Below, one piece after another: positions 35,531 through 45,829 of a stretch of DNA of 64,000 bases. Both the position numbers and the translations under genes were made by a program. The notes beneath the pieces were generated by a model, which ran no database searches, was not told where the DNA came from, and saw only the letters and a program-made list of their open reading frames with translations. The stretch lies in NCBI GenBank assembly GCA_002812745.2, contig NCSJ02000002.1, forward strand, positions 351,795-415,794, given 5' to 3'. Position 1 is the first letter of the stretch, and every line of letters starts with the position of its first letter. The stretch comes from Scytalidium lignicola. Its lineage: Eukaryota > Ascomycota > Leotiomycetes.

Positions 35531-36836
35531 TTTCTAATGTTGGTGTCGAAAAATGAATCGCGGTAGAACGACGAGCAGATGTCGCGTTTACGAGCTGTTC
35601 TCGGAGGTAGGATGACGGAAGATCACACCAAAGTGGGAATAGGAGAGCTTGTTAAGATCTGTCCTCCTGCAACTCTTCACCTGGCGTGCAATTTTATCGT
35701 GACTACAGCAAAGGAAAGAGATCAATGGCTGTAGGAGGTCCTAGGAGCTTCGCGCGATATCGATAGCGAATCGATTCTGATGTTCTGCGCAGCTGGCCCA
35801 AAATCAGACGCGACGAGGAAACAACCAAGGTTGTTTTCTGTACGCGATTAGGTGGTAATTGCGGTGATGGCGCTAGCGCGCTTGCCTTCGTCAACGAGGG
35901 GACGTCGGATAATTCCAGTAGGTATGTAATCACCAGCACAGCAGTCGCGCAATGACAGTACGAACCGGGGGAAATTGACTCAACCGTTCTAAATGAAAGG
36001 TTTTCAATCAGAAAATATCGTGCTCAAGCTAAGCGCCTTATCCTTGTCGATGATCAGGTGAGAGGTGCCAAGAATCAGACGTTAAAGAGAAAATTAGGGT
36101 GATTACTTGGCGAGCACAAAATTATGTTTTCATGGAAGTGTGCTGCAAAATACCGCGCTTATATAGGTAATACGTGACTGAACTACAGGAGGGGAAGCTC
36201 CGAGATATCCACCAACGCAGAGTCTCTTTCAACGTAAATGATATTATACAACCTCCTTCTACTAGCTTTTTGAATAAAATAGTGTAGAACTGCACTCTCA
36301 GTAATCAAAAAATGAATGTTTACACTCATTTAATCGAGTTTTCTATGCGCAATCATCTCCACATCGCCGATGTTACAGGTAACTGGTGTTTCCGAAGCTC
36401 AGAGCTGAACTGAGTGGCGGGCTCATAAAGACTTCGCACTGGCGATTTGGCCAAACACAGATACCACGAAACTGTCGATCTAAGACACATATTCAGCACA
36501 ATTCAAGTAACTAGAGACGATTCATTGGAGATAAATTATGATTTTGTTAAAGAATAGTGGAAACTCCACGACAAGAAACAGCAAATTTGGTATCTAAGAT
36601 TATTGCAACAGAGGAAATGCATCGGCCGTCTCCGAAGCCACAAACCTCCAATTTTCACGCATGCACCCCATCTATGCTATAGCCATGGCACCACGAGTTC
36701 CGGAGATAGATAGGTTGTAACAACGGTAGACTGAATCCACCNAAAAAAAAATTCACAACTCCAGAATACGCACCAAGCACACTTAGTAACGATATTTTCT
36801 CCAGCGAGAGCCTCCTCTTCTTCCTCCCTAGATCAT
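35531..36836. other. Intergenic region upstream of BAH-PHD gene
   Basis: About 1.3 kb, AT-rich, with one ambiguous base beside an A run at 36742. No gene or RNA recognised. Confidence 0.5.
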
Positions 36837-37395
36837 CTATGCGGCGGTTGGCTCCTTCTTCTTCTTGAATATCTTGTACTTTAACTTATCCGCCAAACCC
36901 TCAGGATGCTTAGGCTTGGTAGGTTTGGGATCTGCCACATGGACATTTCCCTCTCCACCTCTCCCGGTATGAAAGTTCTCTTGATCCATGCTTGGTCGCA
37001 GGGCAACCTCGGGGATTATCTCGTGGTCTTTGCGGTGGTCAGCCTTGAGGCCTGGTGAGCCAATGTTGGCTGCTCCACCTCGACCTGTGCTGAAAGCTCC
37101 ATCGCCATGGTCGCCTAGTGCTCCTTCACGAACGATTTCACCATCGCCGTAGCTAAAGCGAGACATTAGTTAACTGTTATACTCTGTAAAACTAAAGTAA
37201 ATCCATCTAGATGTGAGATTTGGGAGTTGGGACGACGTACGGAGTGGTATCTTCAGCGATATTCCCGGCGCCTGCATAGAGAATAGAGTGTTAGCCAGTA
37301 TAAAGAGCTAAATCCGTTAAAGGGTGCAGTTTTTAGATGTAAGAATACATACCTCCACGGCCATGACTAACTTCTACACTGTTTCTTGTGCTCAT
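36837..37395 (-). CDS. DUF3602-type GRGG-repeat protein
   Basis: Small protein of 129 residues from exons 37353..37395, 37241..37271 and 36837..37152. It contains three copies of a GRGG(A/E)xN motif (SHGRGGAGNI, STGRGGAANIG, HTGRGGEGNVH), the signature of the fungal DUF3602 family, to which yeast Par32 belongs. Par32 is linked to nitrogen/TORC1-dependent control of ammonium transporters; whether this protein does the same is unknown. The C-terminus is very basic (KLKYKIFKKKKE). The first two coding exons are only 43 and 31 bases, but phases fit and the GRGG repeat crosses the first intron. No membrane segment or signal peptide. Confidence 0.83.
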
Positions 37396-40300
37396 TGTCT
37401 TTCTGGCTGATGCCTTGCGCGATATACAAAGGTGGCGACTCGAAATATATGATGTAATATAGGGGAAATTGCAGATATCAAAACTGGAATGATGGGGTAT
37501 CTTCGAGGATGTGTGAATCAGCCGNAAAAAAACAAAAGAAGAAAAAAGAAAACCAATCGTTCGAGAACGGATAGTTTTAAAGCAGAAGATTCTTGCTATG
37601 CGTATGGGGTGATATGCCCGTGGATGGGATTACAGGATTGCCTTAGGTCAATGGAGCAGCTTGGGTTGGCACATGGGATGTGGGCATCGGCTTGGCTATA
37701 TATCTTGGTATCTGTAGCTCCCGAATAATATGGAGACTCCACAGCATTCTCCGTACCTTCTGTGGTACTTGGGCATGTCCGCCCTTGCTTGGAAGGTAGG
37801 GGGTTTGACAGGATCAGGGTGGATGACCTGCATGGCTTTCATCTGCCCCTCGCTATAACCTTTTACGGGAGTCCCTCTATTCCCCCAAAGGGACCCTGCC
37901 AGCCTGCGAGACCGGAAGGTTGGGGGTATTCTGAAAATATCGAGGCGCTCAAATTTTAAATAATAAAATAGTGTCAATAATTACATCCAAAAGCAACGAA
38001 CTGTACACCGGTGATGGCCTTATCCCTCCAATTGGACCAATGCCTGGGCGCACCTATCCGCTATCCGTTGGGCTCTCTCCCTAGGGCATCACGCCCCCGT
38101 GCAAAANTTTGACTTGGGCTTGCTTGGCAGGCAGGCAAGCTGGAAGGATTTTAATGAAGCAAAACGCAGCGTGGTGGTCTCTACTCGTATAGGGCAAGTT
38201 GAAGCTGGATAGCATGACGCAATGAGAGCGATCCCGCAGCAGGTACACCCACCCATTCACTCTGCCGTTCCCAAAAGGAATTATCTGACCTGCACGCCAG
38301 CCAAATGGGAGCTCAATATTGTCATGGTCGCATTGGGACTTCATATCGACGATCCGAGGGGACGGTGTCTGTCACGGTGATGACCTCGGACGGCCTGCCG
38401 TTTTCTCATATCCCCATGTCATCCGTTTTGGGAGAGCTGTAGAGATAAGACAACGACGGCATTCTTGATTCGTCTGATAAGATCCTGTCTAGCGAATGGA
38501 GGCGTCGCCCAGGCGCCATCCACTTCTCTTGGCATCTTCAATATAGTTAACTGGAAGTAGGTTGATTAGAATATTATACTCCGTACTCCTTTGTAACTTA
38601 TAATTATCTTGCCGTTGCCCTTTTCTACTCTCTCCTGCATCTGCTCCCTGGTGGCGCTGGTTGTATCATCTTGCCAGTAGACTTGGAGGTGGTGATGACA
38701 GTTACTTGTCTAGCTTGGAGAGTTGGCCGAGGGTGACTGGTACACTTGATCCTGGAGATGGGTTAGAAGCTGGTTGAAGGTAATTTTGGGATAATTGGTC
38801 TGCTTAACGCTCAGCAGAGTTGACGTAGGTGTTCTCAGTGCCTTACGTTATAACTATTTTTGCCTTTGATTTTGTAGTCAGCGTTTCCAAGTTTATCTGT
38901 CCTAGTTTTTTCTTTCATTCACGTCTAAAGACTTCTCAACCTCTCACAATTCCTAGCTCAACAAGTGGTTGTTATGTGGTTACAGCCCTTGTGGTCCCTT
39001 CACAATTTTCAAGTGTGGACGCTTGATGGATAAATCATAGAGGACGGGGTTCCACCACTAGCTGTAGCTTAGTACAGTATATTGTCCATACTACGCAAGG
39101 TACCAGCTTTACAACGTTTAAGATTGCTTCTTTCACTACTTGCAACCATCAAATTTGTAACCATCATAGCCTTTATCAGCGCTGCAAAGATGTCCTGCTC
39201 GTGCTCCCATTTTCTCATGGTTCTAGGGTACAATACCACATTGCCTAATGGATCTTCTGACTAGTAGCATCTTCTAAAGGCGAATAGTTGCGTCACAATA
39301 GTGAACTTTAACATGTCTCCGCTAGCTTAGCCCCATGGCTACTCGGAAAAGATCACCCATAGGCTACTTGGACTTCTTCTCTTTCTACTACTACAAAATG
39401 CCTCTTAAAAAGTTAAAGACAATGACAGATAGTGAATGCCTTCTTGGACTTTGAGCCTATATCACCAAATATGAATAAGTCTACAGTATATAGATTCATA
39501 TATGACAACGAAGAAAACTCCATAAAGAAAGATTTCCAGAAATAATGGCCTCTATCAGATGAAGATCTACAGAACCCGAGATCCAGCAAGAAAGCAAGGC
39601 AACTTGTGTCTACCCCCGTCCGGATGGAATGTGGTATCAAAGAGCTTAGTGCATTATAGCAGAAGGCGAACAAGCCAAAACAAAGACGATATCATAAGTT
39701 CTTGACGAGACCTACCCAGCCACGCCACTTTCTAGTCGAGCTTCCTTTTATTTTGGGTTTCCCTGGCATAACACCGCTCTAAAAAATCCTGCTGCATTGC
39801 CCTAGCAGCCTAGTTATTAGGATTACCGATTGTTCGCCACAGAATGGCAATGTTCTAGTGTTTCCTTGTCCCAAACATATGCAAGACCTTCTAGTAAAAC
39901 TTTGACGACAGGAGCTAATGTCTCTACCTGACCTTGCATTGGTTAGACTTAATCGAATAGGCATAAAGCTTCAACCCTAATCAGCGTGAAAGCTATGGCT
40001 CCGATGATTGGGTCAATAAAGTGATAAGCGTGTGTTTCGCCATATTTATTAACTATTCTGAACTGGTTGGAGACAGAATACCTTTTGCCATCCAACTGCA
40101 AGAATTGCCATCTAATCTCATCAGAGACAATCCCATTAGTAATTGTTAGGTTCTTGACGTTAAGACAATGCTGTTAGTCTACAACCATGTCTGCCATGGC
40201 TTATCCTATATGTAGCTAAGAGTTATTGGAGTTTGGACGTAGTAGAGTAGTTGCTGATGATTAAGGATCGCCAATATTGTGCTTCTTTATGAGACAGTGG

Positions 40301-41136
40301 TCGAATGGTAAAACTACTCAATCATTCGTAACTGGTAATTGGGTGTTAGCGTCAGGTTAGTATTTAATAGAATACTATAAAACCGAAGACTTGATTTTGG
40401 GGGTTTGAAATGAGAATAATAAGATGACTTTGACCTGTGTCCAGGATCAGGAATAGTTTAGATATACTACAGTATCCAGGAAAGAGTGAATCAGGAAAGA
40501 GCGAATGATGATTGCTGAAGAAAAAAGGATAAAGTGAGTGACCAGAGCTTTCTGTTGCACCCACTATTGCATAACTGCAGTAATATGCTTTCCGTAAGAG
40601 AGACCACAGAGAACAGAGTAATTAATGGACAGTATATTTTTCACTGGAGGAGTAAAGGTGATTTATAGCTCCAATATTATTCCTTCTTCTGCTTTCGTTC
40701 ACAATGATGTGTACTAACCGCACTTGTAACCACTATCTGGTTTAATATATGAGAACCCCGCACAGTATACTGCCCCTGATATGGTTTGGTAACTACATTT
40801 TCAAGCCAGACCTACAAGCAGGCGGCCACCTCCATCTTGCTTGAGCAATATCCTGTCATCTCTAACTTATTCACAAGAGCTATGGAATAAAATGTGGATT
40901 AGCACGTGGACATTGAAAGTATCTACTGCCTCAGATGTTGATCAACAATGTCTATTTAGCTCATCTGGGATGGGTCAAATACGGAACTTGTTACTAGCTA
41001 TTTCACAGAAATCAAAAGCATAGATTCTAAAACAGAAGTACTGCACCGCCCATTAGGTGTAACAGCCATTCCACCAGTCATACCCGCCTATCCATAGTCG
41101 GTGGGCATATCATTGTGCTTTGTAGCATGAGCTCTA
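37396..41136. other. 3.7 kb gene-free block
   Basis: No gene model could be supported. Open frames are short on both strands. Ambiguous bases sit at 37525 and 38107 beside A runs. The part from about 38600 to 41000 is AT-rich and full of stop codons, which would fit a decayed mobile element or simply old intergenic DNA. I could not identify a transposase, reverse transcriptase or terminal repeat. Confidence 0.45.
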
Positions 41137-42520
41137 TTACTTCGATTGTTCCACGGGTGCTGGTCCTCCAGTTGTTGGTAGACCAACTTGAAGCTTGAAG
41201 TTATCCTACAACGAAGTCAATTCGGTTTTATCTGAAGCTCAGAATGTTTGGACTTACATAAATCATCCACTGAAGACCGGTGAGTGTTCCAATCCTAACA
41301 GCGGGACAGTAGTAAGCATTTGCCACCGAATTATACATATTTTCAAAATTTGGAAGGCGAGCAATTCACTTACATCACAATACGAACAGGAAGACCGTTC
41401 CAGAGACCCATGAAGCCAATGTCCTTATAGATGCGTCCCATAGCAGCACCAAATGCCTCGCCAGATTGTCGATTTGCGTTGAGTTTGCTGACCATGACAT
41501 CGGCTGGATGACTAACAATAGCACAGAGGATACCTGCAAGATACCCACCACCGAAAGAGACGGTGGTCTGAGCTGCCTTACTATAATCGGACTTCTTTCC
41601 GGGGAGACGATCATAGATCATCTCAACAATAGTCTCGAAAGATGCAAATTTCATCATAGTATATGGGATTTGACGGCCCCAAAGAGGATATAATCCTTTA
41701 TACAAACCACCCCAGCCTTCCTTCGATGTGACGGCGTTGATACCACTGAAGGTACCAGTTGCAAAAGGGGGAATGGTTGTCTGCATCCGGACCTTGACAG
41801 CTTCAAAGGGACAGAGTGCAATATCGGCAATGAATTCGGCCGAGGCACTGGCTGCAAGGTAAAGAGAGGTCCTGTATTTGTGTGCTGTCTCTGCTCCGAC
41901 AAGATCAGAGTAGAATTTCTTGAAGAATTCATAGCCTCCATATTTGAAGGCTCCCTGAGCAGAATAACCAAAGAATGTTGGACTCCAACCGGTATAGATT
42001 CCTCGGAATCCTTCAGCACGGCCGATCTTACCCCAGGCTTGAAAGTTGCCAGTGTACATCTTTGGATCGACTTGGCGACGACATTTGACCAGATCAAGAG
42101 GAGTAACAGCAGTATGTGTCAGACCCTTTTAATGATTAGCAACATTATGTCGATATTACGCTCAAACAGAATGAATTTGATGCACAAAAGTATAGACCCG
42201 TGAAGTTCAGGCTAACTTACACATGCGAGAAGACCTCCGAATGTACAAGCAGCATAGTATTTAGCTGAGTACAATTCGATTTGTCCCGTCTTTGCTTGAA
42301 TCTTTCCACTGGCCTTCTCAAATTCTTTAGCAGCCTCCGCGCTGAGAGCATTGGCTTTGTTCTTCGCATCGTCGACAACAGACCAAGCTGTGTAGAGATC
42401 TGAGCGAGCTTGAAGTGGAGTACGTTTCACATTATGTGTTATTGTCTTGGGACGACCAAGACGGGTCGCCGGATGGAAGACCTCGTGGAGAGTGTCTTGA
42501 GTTGGAAAGAGAAGAGGCAT
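41137..42520 (-). CDS. Mitochondrial phosphate carrier
   Basis: Inner-membrane carrier of the mitochondrial carrier family importing phosphate for ATP synthesis (Mir1/Pic2 type). Exons 42221..42520, 41374..42125, 41258..41294 and 41137..41205 give 385 residues. The three carrier repeats show their signatures: PLDLVKCRRQ, PFEAVKVRMQ and HPADVMVSKLN. The KYYAACTFGGLLACGLTHTAVTP start of repeat 1 is diagnostic for phosphate carriers. An N-terminal extension of about 75 residues, longer than in yeast, is polar and Ala/Lys-rich. The third exon is only 37 bases. It diverges from the CBS-domain gene. I leave the symbol open because Mir1 and Pic2 cannot be separated by eye. Confidence 0.93.
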
Positions 42521-43256
42521 TTTGACTTCAATATATTCTAGAGGAACTAGAGCTGTTAGTGATCGTTGCTGAATGTGTATCAGTAGATATGCATAATCAA
42601 TTGAGAAGAGAAGAGAGATATAGAGTCAGAATTATTTAGCAATGGATGAACGCGGCAAATAGTATTCATTAATTAAGAAATGCTAACTGAATAACAGAAT
42701 AACAACAGAAGGAGGTGCATACGATGGGACGTTATCTCCGCGTTGCCGAACAACAATTAAGTAAGTTCGTCGATATAATCGAATGGCAATGAGAAACTAG
42801 GTAAAATATATGAAAGAGAACAAGCGCACGATCAATGGGATACGACTAGCGCTGGAAACTTTACGATGACTTGTTATTGATGACGTCTGGGGAAGGAACT
42901 GGGTGTGAGGAGGAGATAGCTTGAGCTTGGACGATCGACCTCGCTTCCTCGACTGCATCTTTCCTCGGATATTGGAACAACTAATTCCGCTATGCAGTTA
43001 TTCTTGCGTTATAATGAATGAATGTCACTGCTAGAAGGATGATTGATCCCCTACCTCAGTCATAAATACTCCAAAAAAGAATAACAAGTTGTCAAGTTCG
43101 AATTCATCTTGAGCAGTCCATCAGTGAGCGTAATGGACGAGCGGATATTAGTGCCTGAGGCTACATATTGATCACCCATGAATATATCATCCCGCTTTCA
43201 ACCTTTGACTGGTATATTTTGCTAAACCAAACCAGACAACGGTAGTGACAGAAACA
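42521..43256. promoter_or_regulatory. Divergent promoter, phosphate carrier/CBS gene
   Basis: About 740 bases between two divergent start codons. An ATTGG (reverse CCAAT) lies at 42972-42976, about 450 bases from the carrier start; its use is speculative. Confidence 0.4.
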
Positions 43257-43835
43257 ATGTCAGCAGCAATTACTTCAACTGGTACTATAGTACCAAATCA
43301 GTCAGAACATGTATCTTCATCAAAAAATGGATTGTCAAAGCTTTCAAATAGGTATAGAGGAGTAAGCTCTTCCACCCCGCTACTCGAGTCTACTTCTGAT
43401 AATAGGGCCCAAAAGGCAACTGTAGAAGACCTAGATCCTCCATCAGCCCTCTCATGCAGTCCTACAGATTCAATTTCTAACGCTCTAATGGCCGCTTTTG
43501 AACGTGATTACACTCACCTCACCGTGGTGTCCGATACTGATCGTGCATTACTCGGTTACATTTCTATGCCTCACCTTCGAATCTTGTTAGATGCAGACAA
43601 GGTCAAGGAAAGCGATTCTGTTGCACAAGCAATGGTTAAGTTTCGACGAAAGGGAAGAGCTTACCAGGTTATTACTATGGATACTCCGCTGGAAGAGCTG
43701 GAGGCATTCTTTAACGGCGCGAGTGGTGGAGGGAAGCAGGATTTTGCGGTCGTCACAGATGAGAAAAGAAGGTTTGTTTTAGGTGTCGCCACTGCGAAAG
43801 ATTTGGAGGAGTTTGCGAGGAGACGACCTGCTTAG
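43257..43835 (+). CDS. CBS-pair (Bateman) domain protein
   Basis: Single-exon gene for 192 residues. I start at the ATG MSAAITSTG; a GTG 12 bases upstream is not a likely eukaryotic start. After a polar N-terminus of about 60 residues come two CBS motifs forming a Bateman module: first around 75-125 (SISNALMAAFERDYTHLTVVSD, GYISMPHLRILL), second to the end (DSVAQAMVKFRRKGRAYQVITMDTPLEELEAFF, DFAVVTDEKRRFVLGVATAKDLEEFARRR). Such modules bind adenosine nucleotides and can sense energy state; the ligand here is unknown. It diverges from the phosphate carrier. Confidence 0.85.
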   Translation: MSAAITSTGTIVPNQSEHVSSSKNGLSKLSNRYRGVSSSTPLLESTSDNRAQKATVEDLDPPSALSCSPTDSISNALMAAFERDYTHLTVVSDTDRALLGYISMPHLRILLDADKVKESDSVAQAMVKFRRKGRAYQVITMDTPLEELEAFFNGASGGGKQDFAVVTDEKRRFVLGVATAKDLEEFARRRPA

Positions 43836-44278
43836 AATGATTCTAGGGATTTGGAGTTTGGGTACATGGGATTTCTGCAAAAAATTTGGCGAAAGCATGC
43901 TAGATGTGAGGGGCTTGGGATATTGCATAGCTATACTCACGTCTGAGTCCAGCGGAGTTAAAATGGAGTAGAGACAGGTTCAACACACTGATAGCTTATG
44001 TTTCGGCTGGTCTGGACAGTTAACGAGTATTATATGATGTCAAAGGACCTTACACAACAAATGAAAACTTATTATATCAATAACTCTTAAATGCCCAATC
44101 TTCATCTATGTAGGAAGGCTGAGTAATAAGAAACCATGACTAGTTGAGTTAACTGCACTTGATCAAACTATTTAAATTTCGAGTTAGAAATTTGATGCAT
44201 TGGTACAAATGGGATGACTTCTACTGGACCACGAGAGATCCGAATTGCTTTACTAGACTACATATATGTGCAAATGCT
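43836..44278. other. Convergent intergenic region
   Basis: About 440 bases between the CBS gene and ATP3 ends. Nothing beyond probable 3' UTRs. Confidence 0.5.
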
Positions 44279-45383
44279 CTATTCCTCCGAAGCAGCCGCA
44301 CCAGTAATAATTTCTACCAACTCGCCAGTGATAACAGCTTGACGGGTTCGGTTGAACAAAATTTGGTACTTGTTGATCATATCTCCGGCGTTCTTGGATG
44401 CGTTCTATACTTGTATTAGCAATTTAAAGATGGAGTAACAGACTGGTTCAAACTCACGTCCATGGCATTACGACGAGCAGATTGCTCACAGGCGTGACCT
44501 TCAGCAAGAGCCCAGTACAGCGAGTTGGCAAGCCCATATTCGCGGAGATTGGCAAGGACCTCATCATCGATTTCGAACGCAGTAAAGTTTGCTTAAAATT
44601 GCACAGTTAGCAGATTGAACCAAAGACTATTTACAGAAGACTTACCAGAGTTGATAATAGCAGCCTCAGAGTAGGCCGCAATAAGGGCAGGCTCATAACT
44701 TTGAGCATTGAGGAACTTGTTATAAATAATCTCAATGTCATCGTAGTCTGTAGGCAAAGAGGTGATTTGGTCGGCAATAGATTGAGCGTCCGCAAATGTC
44801 GGAATATCCTTTCCGACACCGGCAAAGTTCAGAACGATGTTGTTGGCATTGGATCTTCCGAGTTGAGCTTTGCACTTCTCGCCAAGAATGACAAGGTCCG
44901 TATTTGGCTTCTCCAGGAGCATCTTGCGGACGTATCTTGTCATTCCAGAGTGAATACCACCACAGAGACCCTTGTCAGAGCTAGCCACAATGATCAAGGA
45001 CTTCTTTTCACTCTCGATCGGCTTCGTCTCAGCTTGCTCAAACACTTCATTTGATGTTTTTCCATATTGCCTGGATGAAGTCATGGCACGCTGCGCTCGA
45101 TTGAGCTTGGTTGAGGCGACGATTTTCATAGTGTTTGTGATCTTTTCGATGTTGCGAATAGATTTCAGTCTATCCTCGATCTCCCGAAGAGTTGCAAATG
45201 TTGCGGCATTTGGAGCTACGGGCCTAGTAATTGATACAAATCAGTGATTAATTCCACGATCATTTCTCATATTCCCGAGTCGCGATGATGCTTCCGGTCT
45301 TTGACATTCTTTCTCCAAGAGACGTACCGTGCGGACGACACGAGTCCGGCTTTCAGAGCCGGACGGGCAGCTCTTGAAAGCAT
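44279..45383 (-). CDS. ATP3: ATP synthase F1 subunit gamma
   Basis: Central rotor stalk of mitochondrial F1Fo ATP synthase. Exons 45328..45383, 44646..45223, 44458..44591 and 44279..44404 give 297 residues. The presequence is [21 protein letters not shown], Arg-rich and typical for matrix import. The N-terminal helix [29 protein letters not shown] and the C-terminal helix [34 protein letters not shown] are the coiled-coil pair that turns inside the alpha3beta3 ring. The [11 protein letters not shown] block is also invariant. It diverges from TOP1, with a CCAATCA box between them. Confidence 0.95.
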
Positions 45384-45540
45384 TGTGATAATACGTGAGA
45401 ACAATATGGAACCTCTAAACACCTAGGCTCAATTGATCACAGTTGCGGGAGAAATCAATTGATTGCGTTGAGTTGAATTGTTGCTCGGACGTCGGGATGT
45501 CGAAAACAGCTTCACTTATCGCTTAGTCATCTAGCCCGGC

Positions 45541-45545
45541 CAATC
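45541..45545 (+). promoter_or_regulatory. CCAAT box between ATP3 and TOP1
   Basis: GGCCAATCACGG in the 446-base divergent promoter, about 160 bases from the ATP3 start and 290 from TOP1. It matches the extended CCAATCA site of the Hap complex, expected for a respiratory gene. Confidence 0.5.
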
Positions 45546-45829
45546 ACGGAGCAGTTGTGGGTTGGCCATATTAAGTGCTTCTTAGGTTTGTATTATATGA
45601 TGTATGCTAGCAAATTCACTTTTTCCCTTTTCTACATTCTTTTAGGGGCAGCCTTCTTGTACAGTACCTATTTCCATCCTAACTAGTCCCACAACACGTT
45701 TAGTGGCAGCTTCCACCTGCCTGTACAACTTTGTCGCGTGCATACTCAGCGCCGACTGCCGAGTTAACTTCAACTTCAGTGGCAAACCTCCAGTATTTAC
45801 CTCCCTACCAACTTACAACTACGTTCAAA

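Noticed and set aside
40290..40345. tRNA-like A-box (TGGTCGAATGG)
   Set aside because: No matching B-box (GGTTCGANNCC) or acceptor-stem pairing could be found nearby.
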